A stretch of DNA of 64,000 nt from an uncultured Opitutales bacterium (GTDB lineage: Bacteria; Verrucomicrobiota; Verrucomicrobiia; Opitutales; Intestinicryptomonadaceae): positions 124,001 through 188,000 of the forward strand of contig CAKTTC010000003.1 of assembly GCA_934613645.1 (NCBI GenBank), given 5' to 3'. The notes beneath the pieces were generated by a model. The model was not told the origin of the DNA. It worked only from the letters and a program-made list of their open reading frames with translations, and did not search any database. A program made the translations under genes and the position numbers. Below are positions 1-8,878 of this stretch, in pieces. Every line of letters begins with the position of its first letter. The first letter of the stretch is position 1.

Positions 1-1
1 C

Positions 2-925
2 AGAATAAAAATCACCATTTCGGGCAGACCCGTTGACTTGCGTGTTTCAACGCTGCCCACGCAGTTCGGCGAGAGCGTCGTGTTGCGTGTTCTCGACAAG
101 GGCGTTGTAAACCTCGACCTCGAAAAACTCTCGATGTCGGACGAAATCATGCAGAATATCCGCCGATTGGTAAAAATGCCCAACGGGATATTCATCGTGA
201 CGGGGCCGACGGGTTCGGGTAAAACAACAACGCTTTACTCCGCCCTGCGCGAAGTCAATACGGTCGACGTGAAAATCCTCACTTCGGAAGACCCCGTCGA
301 ATACGAAATCGACGGAATCATGCAGGTGCAGATAAACCACCAAGTGGGCTTGGACTTCGCCCGATGCCTGCGCGCGTTCCTCCGTCAAGACCCCGACAAA
401 ATAATGGTCGGCGAAATCCGAGACTTGGAAACCGCGCAAATTGCAGTGCAGGCTTCGCTCACAGGCCACGTCGTGCTTGCAACCCTCCACACCAACGACT
501 CCCCCGGCGCGGTCACGCGTTTGATGGATATGGGGCTTGAGCCGTATTTGATTGCGGCTTCGCTCGAAGGCGTGTTGGGTCAGCGTCTTGTCCGTAAAAT
601 CTGTCCGACCTGCCGCACGGCGTTCGAACCGGATCAGGAGACAATCGACAAACTCGGCGTCGACCCAATCGAAATTGCCGACAAGAAATTCTACTTCGGC
701 AAGGGGTGCTCCGATTGCGGCGGCTCGGGCTACCGCGGCAGACAGGGGCTTTTCGAGCTTCTGCTTGTCAACGACACCCTCCGCGACCTCATCACGCAGC
801 GCGCGCCCACAATGGTGCTTAAACAAAAGGCCATTGAGCTTGGTATGCGCACCCTCCGCGACGACGGTCTGCGCGCAATTTTCGACGGAGCAACAACAGT
901 TGACGAAGTTTTGAAATACACCTAA
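2..925 (+). CDS. Type II secretion / type IV pilus assembly ATPase (GspE/PilB family), 5'-truncated by the window edge
   Basis: Hexameric cytoplasmic ATPase that powers pseudopilus or pilus assembly. The reading frame is open from base 2, so the N-terminal part lies outside the window. What remains is the C-terminal ATPase core: Walker A GPTGSGKTTT (about bp 203-232), the Asp-box region, Walker B KIMVGEIRD (about bp 397-423), a conserved HTND histidine region (LATLHTNDSPGA), and the tetracysteine zinc module CPTC (about bp 602) plus CSDC (about bp 709) that is typical of GspE/PilB but absent from PilT. The end is complete. The next gene, 28 bp downstream, is the GspF/PilC platform partner, so both are likely one transcript that ends at the hairpin near bp 2229. 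Whether the system secretes proteins, builds pili or takes up DNA cannot be decided from these two genes. A ComEC gene lies 10 kb away. Confidence 0.93.
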   Translation, partial: RIKITISGRPVDLRVSTLPTQFGESVVLRVLDKGVVNLDLEKLSMSDEIMQNIRRLVKMPNGIFIVTGPTGSGKTTTLYSALREVNTVDVKILTSEDPVEYEIDGIMQVQINHQVGLDFARCLRAFLRQDPDKIMVGEIRDLETAQIAVQASLTGHVVLATLHTNDSPGAVTRLMDMGLEPYLIAASLEGVLGQRLVRKICPTCRTAFEPDQETIDKLGVDPIEIADKKFYFGKGCSDCGGSGYRGRQGLFELLLVNDTLRDLITQRAPTMVLKQKAIELGMRTLRDDGLRAIFDGATTVDEVLKYT

Positions 926-953
926 TCTTATTTATTAAACCTCATCTATCATT

Positions 954-2198
954 ATGCCAAAATTCAAATACATAGCGTCCGACAAAGACGGGCACACGCT
1001 TGAAGGAGCAATCGACGCAATCAGCGAAAGCCGCGCCAGAAAGCAGCTTGCCGAACAGGGACTGTCGGTTGAAAAACTCTCGGAAATGGTCGTAACCGAA
1101 CGCAAGGCTTCGGCTGCCTCCAAAAAACGCCCCAAGCCGCTTTTCGGAACGGGCGTCAGCAACGAAAACGTAACCATTTTCTCGCGCCAGCTTTCGACGC
1201 TGCTCAAGGCGGGGCTTCCGCTGCTGCGCTCGCTCGAGGTCATAGCGCGTCAGGAGAAAAACCCCTTCTTCAAGGGAATAATAGAGGACATTTGCGACAA
1301 CGTCCGCACGGGTAATAAATTCTCCGACGGCTTGGCGCAGTCGCCCAAAGTTTTCGACAAACTCTACATCAATATGGCGCGCGCGGGCGAAGCGGGCGGC
1401 GTTCTCGACGTTGTGCTCGACCGTCTTTCGACCTTTCAGGAAAAGGCGTTGAAGACCACAAACAAGGTCAAAAGCGCAATGGTTTACCCGTTGGTGATTA
1501 TGACTGTCGCAGTTGCGATTGTCGCGATTTTGATGATTTTCGTCATTCCGCAGTTCCAGCAGATTTTCGCCGATATGCTCAACGGCGCGCCCATGCCCGC
1601 CCTCACCCAGATGATTATCAATATCTCCGACTTTATGCGCGTAAACTACATCGCCACAATCGGAATTGTGGTCGGCGTTGTGGTCGGCTTGAAGCTCTTT
1701 TTCAAGACCAAGTTCGGCACGCGCGTGTGGGATACAATGGCTCTGCGCGCCCCGAAAATCGGCGATATGGTGATGAAGTCAACCGTCGCCCGCTTCACGA
1801 GAACTTTCGGAACGCTGCTCGCTTCGGGCGTGCCGATTTTGGAGGCTTTGAACATCACGAAGGGCACGCTGAACAATTCGCTCATCGTTGACGCACTCAC
1901 GCGCGTTCACGACCGCGTCCGCGACGGCGAACCCCTTGCCGCGCCACTCGACCAGCAGAAAATATTCCCGACAATGGTTACAAGTATGGTTGAAGTCGGC
2001 GAGGAAACAGGCCAGCTTTCCGAAATGCTCACGCGCATTGCCGACAACTACGACGAAGAAGTCGACAACTCCGTCGGAGCAATCACTTCGGTTATCGAGC
2101 CTATCATGATTGTGTTCTTGGCGGTGGTAGTCGGCACAATCGTTATTGCGCTGTTCCTGCCGATTATCCAAATCATTCAAAAGCTCACGGGCGGTTGA
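954..2198 (+). CDS. Type II secretion / type IV pilus inner-membrane platform protein (GspF/PilC family)
   Basis: Polytopic inner-membrane protein that links the assembly ATPase to the growing (pseudo)pilus. The 414-residue length is normal for the family. It opens with the typical short N-terminal segment (MPKFKYIASDKDG) and then has two T2SSF domains, roughly residues 75-200 and 275-400. A strongly hydrophobic segment follows the first domain (VYPLVIMTVAVAIVAILMIF), a second lies near residues 225-245, and a third at the C terminus (IMIVFLAVVVGTIVIALFLP). The second domain carries the GEETGQLSEML motif diagnostic of GspF/PilC. It follows the ATPase gene on the same strand and is probably co-transcribed and translated at similar levels. 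No pilin genes are in the window, so the exact system is not defined. Confidence 0.94.
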   Translation: MPKFKYIASDKDGHTLEGAIDAISESRARKQLAEQGLSVEKLSEMVVTERKASAASKKRPKPLFGTGVSNENVTIFSRQLSTLLKAGLPLLRSLEVIARQEKNPFFKGIIEDICDNVRTGNKFSDGLAQSPKVFDKLYINMARAGEAGGVLDVVLDRLSTFQEKALKTTNKVKSAMVYPLVIMTVAVAIVAILMIFVIPQFQQIFADMLNGAPMPALTQMIINISDFMRVNYIATIGIVVGVVVGLKLFFKTKFGTRVWDTMALRAPKIGDMVMKSTVARFTRTFGTLLASGVPILEALNITKGTLNNSLIVDALTRVHDRVRDGEPLAAPLDQQKIFPTMVTSMVEVGEETGQLSEMLTRIADNYDEEVDNSVGAITSVIEPIMIVFLAVVVGTIVIALFLPIIQIIQKLTGG

Positions 2199-2228
2199 TT
2201 TTCCGCGGGAAAATTCGGACAAACTTCA

Positions 2229-2258
2229 AAATGGAATCGGTTTCGGTTCCATTTTTTT
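2229..2258 (+). terminator. Rho-independent terminator after the GspE/GspF genes
   Basis: Stem ATGGAA (2231-2236) pairs with TTCCAT (2247-2252) around a loop that can add further pairs, and a run of seven T (2252-2258) follows directly. It lies 33 bp after the gspF stop codon. Confidence 0.75.
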
Positions 2259-2294
2259 GTTGAAGTGCGCGGCGCACGCCCTATCATAAAAACT

Positions 2295-3386
2295 ATGAAA
2301 GTAATTGCTTTGGTTTTGATGTTGGGTTGCGCGCTCTCCGCCTACGCGCGCATAGGCGAAACAAAGTCGGCGTTGGCAAACCGCCTTTTCGACAAGGTTC
2401 AGCGCGCCTACGTCTACAGCGCAAAAGAAGACAGGCTCCGCGAGGCTCTGGAGCTGCCGTATAAAAACAAACTCTTCCTTTTCCCCGACGGGGCAGAGCA
2501 CATCTTCCTATACAAAAACGCTTCGTCGAAGCAGTCGGCGCAGGGCGACACAATCCAGCAGCACGAACTCTATGGCTGGGAAATCCACATTGTGTGCCTC
2601 AACGGGAAGTCGGTGCTCGAGTTCTACCGCCGCCACGGCGACCCCATGACTGTCGAGGAACTTGAGCAGCTCATGCAGATAGCCGTAAAAAACGTCGGCG
2701 ACAAATGGCAGTATGTTTCGGAAATCCCGTCCGCGCGCAAGTGGCGTTTCGACTTTTCAGGCGGCGAAGTCAAAGACGTTTCGCGGCTCGGCGGGAAATC
2801 GCTCAGGGACATTCTGCCCGTTTCGCCCACGCGTTTTATCTACGCGGAAATTCCCGAAGAAGTCCAGAACGACGGCGCGTTCAAGACTTCGCTCGTTGCC
2901 GATATGCTCAACATAGAACGCCGCGAGGCTAACGCGCGCTACCGCAACTACGTCAGCAAGCAGGTTTCGCAAAAGGCCGCCAAAACGGCAAAAAACAAAA
3001 ACGCCCGCAAAAACGCGCCCGCAAAAATCAACGTCTGGAGCTTGCAGGGAATGAGGTATATGACGCAGACGGCGTTCAATCCGCAGGAAAATATGCTGTC
3101 GATTTTCGAATACGACGTGCCGTTTTTCCAGTTCGGTTCGCGCGTGCCGCCCTCCTACGACAAGTCGATTCAGACGACGATAACGATTCCGCTGCGCGCC
3201 GACACGGCGTTCGGATACAACTACCAAACGGCCGACAAGGCGGTGAGGGCGACGCTATACAAGGACGCGGTTTTGTTTGTCGATGCGAAGTTCGATTCGG
3301 CGTTGCGCGAGTATATGGAGACGCTGTTTCGCCGCCAATCCGCGAAGAGGGCTATGGAGGCGGAGGACAGTATTTCCGGTTTTTAG
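2295..3386 (+). CDS. Exported protein of unknown function
   Basis: I do not recognise a family. The start at 2295 gives a clean Sec signal peptide (MKVIALVLMLGCALSAYA, cleavage after AYA); the frame is open 30 bases further upstream but that would spoil the signal. The mature protein of about 345 residues is mixed alpha/beta in composition with no membrane segment. It contains a Lys/Ala/Asn-rich stretch around residues 230-245 (NKNARKNAPAK), which looks like an unstructured linker between two regions. Conserved-looking parts include FSGGEVKDVSRLGG and the C-terminal strand-rich region. It stands alone between a terminator and a palindrome-rich intergenic island; its stop codon is inside the outermost palindrome of that island (TTAGCATGTG, 3383-3392). 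The product is probably periplasmic. Confidence 0.7.
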   Translation: MKVIALVLMLGCALSAYARIGETKSALANRLFDKVQRAYVYSAKEDRLREALELPYKNKLFLFPDGAEHIFLYKNASSKQSAQGDTIQQHELYGWEIHIVCLNGKSVLEFYRRHGDPMTVEELEQLMQIAVKNVGDKWQYVSEIPSARKWRFDFSGGEVKDVSRLGGKSLRDILPVSPTRFIYAEIPEEVQNDGAFKTSLVADMLNIERREANARYRNYVSKQVSQKAAKTAKNKNARKNAPAKINVWSLQGMRYMTQTAFNPQENMLSIFEYDVPFFQFGSRVPPSYDKSIQTTITIPLRADTAFGYNYQTADKAVRATLYKDAVLFVDAKFDSALREYMETLFRRQSAKRAMEAEDSISGF

Positions 3387-3395
3387 CATGTGTGA

Positions 3396-3520
3396 AGAAC
3401 GCGTGAAATTGGCTTGATGCTACGTTTCAAAAAAGAATTTGCAGTGGGGCAGTAGGTTAACTACAGCCGCCACCGCAAATTTTTTTGAAGCCTCGCCTGA
3501 AGCTCAATTTGACGCGTTCT
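3396..3520. repeat. Long hairpin repeat, family 1, copy A (125 nt)
   Basis: The ends AGAACGCGT and ACGCGTTCT pair. Inside are AAATT/AATTT, AAAAAAGAATTTGC with GCAAATTTTTTT (one G-T wobble), GTGG/CCAC and an apical GTAG/CTAC with a 5-nt loop. A second copy at 35537-35665 is nearly identical in the core, but its end stem differs in sequence and still pairs. Orientation of any transcript is unknown. Confidence 0.8.
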
Positions 3521-3590
3521 AAAATTATAGTGTTTTAAAACGCGAAGCCTTGCCTGAACCCCGTTTTCACATGCTAAAAAGGGGGATGGG

Positions 3591-3660
3591 CTTTAACTAA
3601 TTTTCAAAGCGGAATTGAATTTCATTCAATCCGCGTTTTTTGTATGTTCGGAAGTGGCGG
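3591..3660. repeat. Bulged-hairpin repeat, family 2, copy A
   Basis: CTTTAAC is followed by stem GCGGAATTGAAT (3609-3620) with ATTCAATCCGC (3624-3634), leaving one unpaired A on the left arm, then GTTTTTT and a tail TGTATGTTCGGAAGTGGCGG. The same layout recurs at 35909-35975 with a different but still paired stem tip. Confidence 0.7.
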
Positions 3661-3724
3661 CAATCGGCAGAGCCGATGTGCCTTTGTTTGTTCATTGAAG
3701 AGTTGTGTTTAAAATTCGCAAGCT

Positions 3725-3741
3725 ATTGAACGAAGTTCAAT
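3725..3741. repeat. ATTGAAC hairpin, family 3, copy A
   Basis: Perfect inverted repeat ATTGAAC-gaa-GTTCAAT. The same arms with a different triloop occur at 35806-35822 (aat) and within 54083-54105 (gat). Confidence 0.7.
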
Positions 3742-3836
3742 GCGGAAGAGAACAGAAAAGGCGCGGTGTTCAACCGCGCCGAATAACCACAATGAGCGTT
3801 CATAGGAACGCTCAGGTCAAGGGGCTTCGCCCCTTG

Positions 3837-5606
3837 TTATTTGAAGAGGGCTACATCCTTCGCCTTAACAACGCCGAGCTTTTTGTATTGGAAGTCTTTG
3901 TCGGAGTAGTTCGTTATTACCCTTGTCCCGTCGGCATACTTCGTTAAAAATACGTTCGGTGCAAGCTCCTTGTGCAAGTCCATAAATTCGAGTTGTAGGT
4001 GCTTTACCTTTTGGTATTCGTCGTATGCTTCCTTTACCTTGGGGAGGTTTTTGTCGTTGCCAAGCTCGCCGTAGTAGCAGAGACGGCTGCCCCATTCGTA
4101 GAATTGAAGCCTGTCGTCGGGGTTGCCGCGCATGTTGAACGCAAGCGAGTTTCTGAAGCCCGCGTTGCTCATAATTATCCCGTTGTAGACAAGCGGGAAC
4201 ATCGGCACGATTCTGTCGATGAGGGGGCTGCGTGCAATTACCTTTTCAAAGGGCGGCATCCAGACGTAGAAGGCGAAGTCGAGCGTGTTGGCGGTTTGGT
4301 CGTAGCATGATTCCGACGTGAAGCCGCCGAAGAAGCCGTGCGAGAGCTTGCCGATTTGGTTCATGTAAAACGCGCAGTCCTTTTTTGTGCAGGGGTGGCT
4401 GAGGTTGAAGCAGGGATAGGGGCGGATTGCCGTTGTTACGTCGATGTGCAGCGGGCCGAAGAAGCCGAGCTGCTGCATGTTCGTGTAGTTTTCAAGAACC
4501 TGCTTGTAGTAGACCTGCTTGAAACAGGGGCGGTATGCCTCGCCGCCCATTCCGTCGTAGTGAATGTAGTTGCCGTTGAGCTGCAACGCCAAGTCGTCCT
4601 TGTTGAACGCGGGGGAGACTGTGTAGTTTTCGGTGTGGAGAATGTGAGCCGATATTTGGAAGCCAAGCTCCTTGCCGAGAGCCGTGAGCTGGCGGCACTT
4701 GGCGTTGCCGCCGAGTTCGGGTTCGGCGACTCCGTAGATTGGAGAGCGTCCGTTTGAACGCCAGTTCCAGTTCGTCAAAATGACGTCGGCTTTTTCTATG
4801 CCCAGCTCCTTGAGCTTTTTGAGAGTTTGCATCATGTTGTCGTAGTTTCTGACAACCTGAATGTTTGGCGCGTCAACGTCTTTCCAGTGGTATCCGCGGT
4901 TGAGCTTTGTCTCCATCTGGCGCATAAAAGTTGCCAAGTGGAATTTCAGGAAGACTGATTCCGTTGTGTATTTCAGCTTGGGATTGCCCTTTATGCGCTC
5001 CTTCAGCGGAATTACCTCGCCGCGGTCGAGTTGGTATTTGCGGTATGCCTTCGCCATTGAAGAGTAGTTCGCCTTTTTGCCCTTGAATGAAACGAAGTCT
5101 ATTATTATGTCCTCGTAGGGCGGCATTCCGATTTCCGAAATGTAGAAGCGCGGCGAGACCGTGTAGATTCCGTTTTCCACGTTGACTACGGGAACGAACT
5201 CGTCGCGCAAACCCTTGACGATTATTGCGACCGCCTCGTCGCCTTTTTTAAGCCCCAAAAGCGGCATAACGGGCGCGCCTTTGTAGTGGCCTTTGTCGGC
5301 TTTGAAAGTGCCGAATTCCCCGCGCGGGAAAACCCAGTAGCCGTCTTCGCCCTTGGCGGCGGTTGCGGCGTCGCAGAAGAAGTCTACGTAGTCGATTTTG
5401 TAGAAGGCGTTTGCGCCCCAGCGCGGAAATTTGCCGAAAGAAACTTTTACGCGCGCGGTGTCGGCGTCGATTTTTTCGGTCTTCAGCGTTTCGGTGTAGC
5501 GCGAGCCGTCGAGGCGCGTCATCACCATTTTGACGCTGTCAACCGCGGCCGACGCCGATAAAGCCGCAAGCGATAGCGCGGCAACAAACAGATTCCGTAT
5601 TTTCAT
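3837..5606 (-). CDS. Secreted glycoside-hydrolase-like protein (DUF5696 / GH101-type fold suspected)
   Basis: A 589-residue exported protein. The start at 5606 is chosen because it gives a signal peptide (MKIRNLFVAALSLAALSASA) and has a GGGAG ribosome-binding site about nine bases upstream; the frame extends further upstream without either. The N-terminal third is strand-rich and resembles a beta-sandwich. The middle looks like a TIM-barrel carbohydrate-active domain: VILTNWNWRSNG (near residue 280), AHILHTENY, the FFGPLHIDVTTAI strand with an Asp in a plausible catalytic position, and GGFTSESCYDQ, with a Glu. The C-terminal 60 residues form a short strand-rich tail (TRVITNYSDKDFQY). The family assignment rests on general resemblance and is tentative; the substrate is unknown. 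It is a single-gene unit with 152 bp to the next gene, suggesting use of an external polysaccharide or mucin glycan (inference). Confidence 0.6.
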   Translation of the reverse strand: MKIRNLFVAALSLAALSASAAVDSVKMVMTRLDGSRYTETLKTEKIDADTARVKVSFGKFPRWGANAFYKIDYVDFFCDAATAAKGEDGYWVFPRGEFGTFKADKGHYKGAPVMPLLGLKKGDEAVAIIVKGLRDEFVPVVNVENGIYTVSPRFYISEIGMPPYEDIIIDFVSFKGKKANYSSMAKAYRKYQLDRGEVIPLKERIKGNPKLKYTTESVFLKFHLATFMRQMETKLNRGYHWKDVDAPNIQVVRNYDNMMQTLKKLKELGIEKADVILTNWNWRSNGRSPIYGVAEPELGGNAKCRQLTALGKELGFQISAHILHTENYTVSPAFNKDDLALQLNGNYIHYDGMGGEAYRPCFKQVYYKQVLENYTNMQQLGFFGPLHIDVTTAIRPYPCFNLSHPCTKKDCAFYMNQIGKLSHGFFGGFTSESCYDQTANTLDFAFYVWMPPFEKVIARSPLIDRIVPMFPLVYNGIIMSNAGFRNSLAFNMRGNPDDRLQFYEWGSRLCYYGELGNDKNLPKVKEAYDEYQKVKHLQLEFMDLHKELAPNVFLTKYADGTRVITNYSDKDFQYKKLGVVKAKDVALFK

Positions 5607-5758
5607 ACAATTTTTCTCCCTTGTTAACATGTAATAAAAAGCCGAGTGCGCAACATATGCTGCGCATACGCGGCAATACCAAACCAATGAATACCAATCC
5701 ATAAAAAACTCGACAGACAAGTCAAGTAAATTATGCCGCGCGCGCGAAACGGCGCGGG

Positions 5759-8700
5759 TTAGATTTCCGCGACTTTGCCGTCGAGGTATCCCGCAATGCG
5801 GCAGACGATTTTTTCGGGCGCAATGCCGAAAATTTTAGCGGCGGCAGTTTTGTATATTTGCATTTGCTGCGCGTATTTTTCGGGATTGTCGGCGAAGGGT
5901 TTGTAGTCGAGTATTTCCGCCGAAGCGTATTGCTTTGCGCCGTCGGGGAAAACCGCTATTCTGTCAATGCTGCCCGTTTCTGCGTGGTTGTAGGCAATGT
6001 ATTCGAACCTGAATTCGCTTGCGGCAAAAGTGCTTTGCGCGTCGAAATGGCGGCGGAATTTCGGGTCGGCAAAAAGCTTTTCAAGCCCCGCTCGAATGTC
6101 GGGGTTTTCAACTTTTGCGAAATCGAAATCTTCGGGCGAGCGCATTTTTTCCAGAAGTTCGTGCACCAGCGTTCCGCTCTCCGCCGCGTCGGAGGAGGGC
6201 GCGGAGCGTTGCGCGGCTGGCGCGTTGCCGCGCGAGGGCGCAAGCGTCTGCATTGCGCGCGCGGGTTCGAGATTCGGGAAAAACTTCGGCTCTGCGGCGG
6301 CTGACAATTCCGCTTTGGGCGCGATTTTTTCGAACCAGTGAGGGTCGCCCATGGAGAGCCTGCCCGTCTGTAGGACTTCGGCGTAGAGCTGCTTCATTTG
6401 CTTTGTAAGTGTGCATTCGCCGAAGCGCGGGTCGAACGCCTCAAGCAGGCTCTGCGTGAAATGTATGCCCGCCGATTTGTCGGCTTTGAGCGCGCCGTCG
6501 GAGATTTTCGGCGATATTATGTAGAGGGCGCGTTCGGGGCGCGTTGCCGCAACGTAGAGCTTGCAGATTGTTTCGAAGTATTCCGTGGTTTTGGCGTCGC
6601 ATGCCTTTGCGTAGAGGGTTTTGTCCATTTCGGCGAGAGTGCCCGACGGCGAAATCATAACCGCCCCGCCCATTTCCGTGAGCGAACTGCGCGCGCGGAC
6701 TTCGGGCTTTACGGGCATAATTACCATTCCGAAGGCAAGCCCCTTTGACTTGTGGACGGTCATCACCTGAATTACGTCGCTGCGCGCGGAGGTGTTCAGT
6801 TCGGTGTCGGAAATTGCCTCCACGGCTTCGTCGATTGTGGGCGTTTGCGCGGCGTCGAGCTTTGCGCACGCGTCGATAAGCCATTTCAGCTCAATCGGCG
6901 ACTTCCCCAGCTTTTTGCGGACGAATTCTGCGTAGTCGAGCGCGAAGCTTTCGAAGCCTTCGCCGAAAATTTTCGCGCGCGCCTTGTCGGCAAAGTCTTC
7001 CGAGAAATTGTCGACGAATTCCCCGAAGCCCGCCATTTTGCAGTATGCAACGCCCGCAGTGTTTTTCGGGTGCGCAAGCCAACGCAGAACTGCCGCGAAA
7101 ATCGACACAACGGGTCTGTCTTCGGCAATGTTTATCGACATTTCCCCCGCGGCGTTGTAGCCGTTTTGCTTGAGGAAATCGACAATGATGTTTGCCTGAA
7201 CGTTCTTCGAAACAAGCACGGCACACGTTATGCCGCGCCCGATTGGGTCTGCCTCGCGGAGAATGTCGAGCACTTCGGCGCAGACGGCGGCGGTGTCGGA
7301 GACGGTGTCTCTGGCTGGGATGTAGAGGCGCAGCTGGGCGAACGACGCCTGCGGCTTTTTCGGCAGCAAAGGGTCTTCTTCTGCCGATTTGTGCGTGTTG
7401 AAGTCTGCCGAGAAAATGTCGGCGGCTTCTTTTTGGAACGCCCGCGCGAGGTTCTGCGCGTTGCCGAATATTGCGTTTACGGCGTCGATTACATACTTGC
7501 CCGACCTCCACGAAACAGTGAGCGGCTTGGCGGGGCATATCAGCTGCGAGTTTGCGTTGTAGTAGGCGAAGATGCCGTTGAAAAGGCGGGGATCGGCGTC
7601 GCGCCAAGTGTAGATTGACTGCTTGACATCGCCGACGTAGTAGAAGCTTTTTTCGGGCGAAACAATCGCCTCCTCAACGAGGTTGCGCAGCACTTCCCAC
7701 TGAATGCGCGAGGTGTCCTGAAATTCGTCGAAAAGCCAGTGCCTGAACTTGGCGTCGAGGCGGTATTCTATGATTTCCTTCTCCGTTCTCCTGCTTTCGT
7801 CGGCGAGGATAAGCGGCATGTCGGAAAACGTGATTTTGCCGCGCGCACGCACGGCGTCGTCGTATTCGCGCTCGAAAAGCGCGGCTATTTTTCCCATTGC
7901 GGCAGTGGCTTCGAACAGCCGCCTGCAGTGCTCGGCAAAGAGCATGTCGAGCATTTCGTCCATCGTGGGTGCGCATGTTATTTCTACTGACTTGCCGCTG
8001 TATGGCAGCGACGTAATCGAGCGCAAAACGCCGTTGCGCTTGGCTTCGAAAACGGCTTCGCAGGTGGCGTTGGGAATGCCCGCCAAGCCCGCGTAGCCCG
8101 ACTTTTCGAAAAATTCGAGAACCTTTGCAAGCTCCTTTCTGCCGCCCATGTCTGTTCTCAGAACGTCAAGCCCGCGCGCGTATGCGGCGTCGTCCCAGCG
8201 GACGTTAGGCGGGTTCACTCCCGCAAGCGCGCCGTTGCCCCAGCAGTCGAGGTTTCTGTGCCTGAGATAGGCGGTGTGGGCTGTCTCCACAGCCTTTTCG
8301 ATAATCGGGCGGACGCGTTTTTCGTCGTGCCCGAACGACGCCTTTTTGACGAGTTCGGCAAAATTTTTCGCGTCGCGCTCGCCCACGGCGTTGTGCGCCA
8401 TAATGCGCGTAATGGCTTCGGCTTTGAGTTTGCGGGCTTCGAAGCCGTCGCCGCCCATGACCTCTACGGGGGCGAAAATTTTGAGCGCGCCCGCATTTTG
8501 CCTGATTATGGAGGAGAAAAACGAGTCTATCGTGCCGAGCTTTAGCCTGTTTATGTGCGCGGCGCACAGTGCGAGCGTTCGGGCGAATTTCTCCCTGTCG
8601 GGCTTTGCGCCGTCGGGCGAAATTTCGGCTATTTCGCGCGCGAGCGATTCCGCCCCCTCGTCCGATTCTGCAGCGTCGGCAAGGCGCGTGAGTATTTTCG

Positions 8701-8878
8701 ACAAAAATTCGCCCGCAGCCTTTTTTGTGAAAGTAAGCGCGATAATCGAAAACGGGTCGGGAACGCCGTCGTCGCCTCCCGCGCACGCAAGCGCAATGAA
8801 GCGCGTTGTAAGCGAAAACGTTTTGCCCGAACCCGCCGACGCGGATACCTTTTCGTTTGAAAAATATTTTTTGTTCAT
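5759..8878 (-). CDS. addA: UvrD-like helicase/nuclease, AddA (RecB-like) subunit
   Basis: DNA helicase with a fused nuclease, acting with the upstream AddB-like protein in double-strand-break end resection. The start at 8878 forms an ATGA overlap with the addB stop codon, so the long upstream extension of the frame is not used; this gives 1039 residues. Visible motifs: Walker A ASAGSGKT (residues 13-20), ALTFTKKAA (motif Ia), LFDEFQDTS (Walker B, motif II), VGDVKQSIYTWRDADP (motif III), VMTVHKSKGLAF (motif V) and LYVAATRPERALY (motif VI). The C-terminal part carries a RecB-type PD-(D/E)XK nuclease with SIDRIA, AEILDYKPF and YAQQMQIY. The order and motifs fit AddA rather than plain UvrD. Translational coupling to addB supports a stoichiometric complex. 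No RecD-like third gene is adjacent. Confidence 0.88.
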   Translation of the reverse strand: MNKKYFSNEKVSASAGSGKTFSLTTRFIALACAGGDDGVPDPFSIIALTFTKKAAGEFLSKILTRLADAAESDEGAESLAREIAEISPDGAKPDREKFARTLALCAAHINRLKLGTIDSFFSSIIRQNAGALKIFAPVEVMGGDGFEARKLKAEAITRIMAHNAVGERDAKNFAELVKKASFGHDEKRVRPIIEKAVETAHTAYLRHRNLDCWGNGALAGVNPPNVRWDDAAYARGLDVLRTDMGGRKELAKVLEFFEKSGYAGLAGIPNATCEAVFEAKRNGVLRSITSLPYSGKSVEITCAPTMDEMLDMLFAEHCRRLFEATAAMGKIAALFEREYDDAVRARGKITFSDMPLILADESRRTEKEIIEYRLDAKFRHWLFDEFQDTSRIQWEVLRNLVEEAIVSPEKSFYYVGDVKQSIYTWRDADPRLFNGIFAYYNANSQLICPAKPLTVSWRSGKYVIDAVNAIFGNAQNLARAFQKEAADIFSADFNTHKSAEEDPLLPKKPQASFAQLRLYIPARDTVSDTAAVCAEVLDILREADPIGRGITCAVLVSKNVQANIIVDFLKQNGYNAAGEMSINIAEDRPVVSIFAAVLRWLAHPKNTAGVAYCKMAGFGEFVDNFSEDFADKARAKIFGEGFESFALDYAEFVRKKLGKSPIELKWLIDACAKLDAAQTPTIDEAVEAISDTELNTSARSDVIQVMTVHKSKGLAFGMVIMPVKPEVRARSSLTEMGGAVMISPSGTLAEMDKTLYAKACDAKTTEYFETICKLYVAATRPERALYIISPKISDGALKADKSAGIHFTQSLLEAFDPRFGECTLTKQMKQLYAEVLQTGRLSMGDPHWFEKIAPKAELSAAAEPKFFPNLEPARAMQTLAPSRGNAPAAQRSAPSSDAAESGTLVHELLEKMRSPEDFDFAKVENPDIRAGLEKLFADPKFRRHFDAQSTFAASEFRFEYIAYNHAETGSIDRIAVFPDGAKQYASAEILDYKPFADNPEKYAQQMQIYKTAAAKIFGIAPEKIVCRIAGYLDGKVAEI

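Larger units (their letters stand above)
3387..3836. other. Intergenic palindrome-rich island A, no gene
   Basis: This 450-bp gap between two convergent genes holds no credible coding sequence. It is a string of hairpins: an outer pair TTAGCATGTG (3383-3392) with CACATGCTAA (3568-3577); a long 125-nt hairpin (3396-3520); a bulged hairpin followed by T6 (3609-3640); ATCGGC/GCCGAT near 3663-3676; ATTGAAC/GTTCAAT (3725-3741); GGCGCGGT/ACCGCGCC (3760-3780); GAGCGTTC/GAACGCTC near 3793-3812; and AAGGGGC/GCCCCTT near 3819-3835. Several modules recur in islands B (35538-36324) and C (54072-54723). The last hairpin abuts the stop codon of the minus-strand gene and may act in its 3' end formation, but it lacks a T tract. 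Confidence 0.7.

Noticed and set aside
47..826. Long minus-strand open frame opposite the GspE/PilB gene
   Set aside because: It is the antisense shadow of a strongly conserved gene in GC-rich codons; its translation is Arg/Phe-rich and has no motif.
3705..3947. 80-codon plus-strand frame across the end of the glycosidase-like gene
   Set aside because: It reads through the hairpin array and into the 3' end of the real gene on the other strand.
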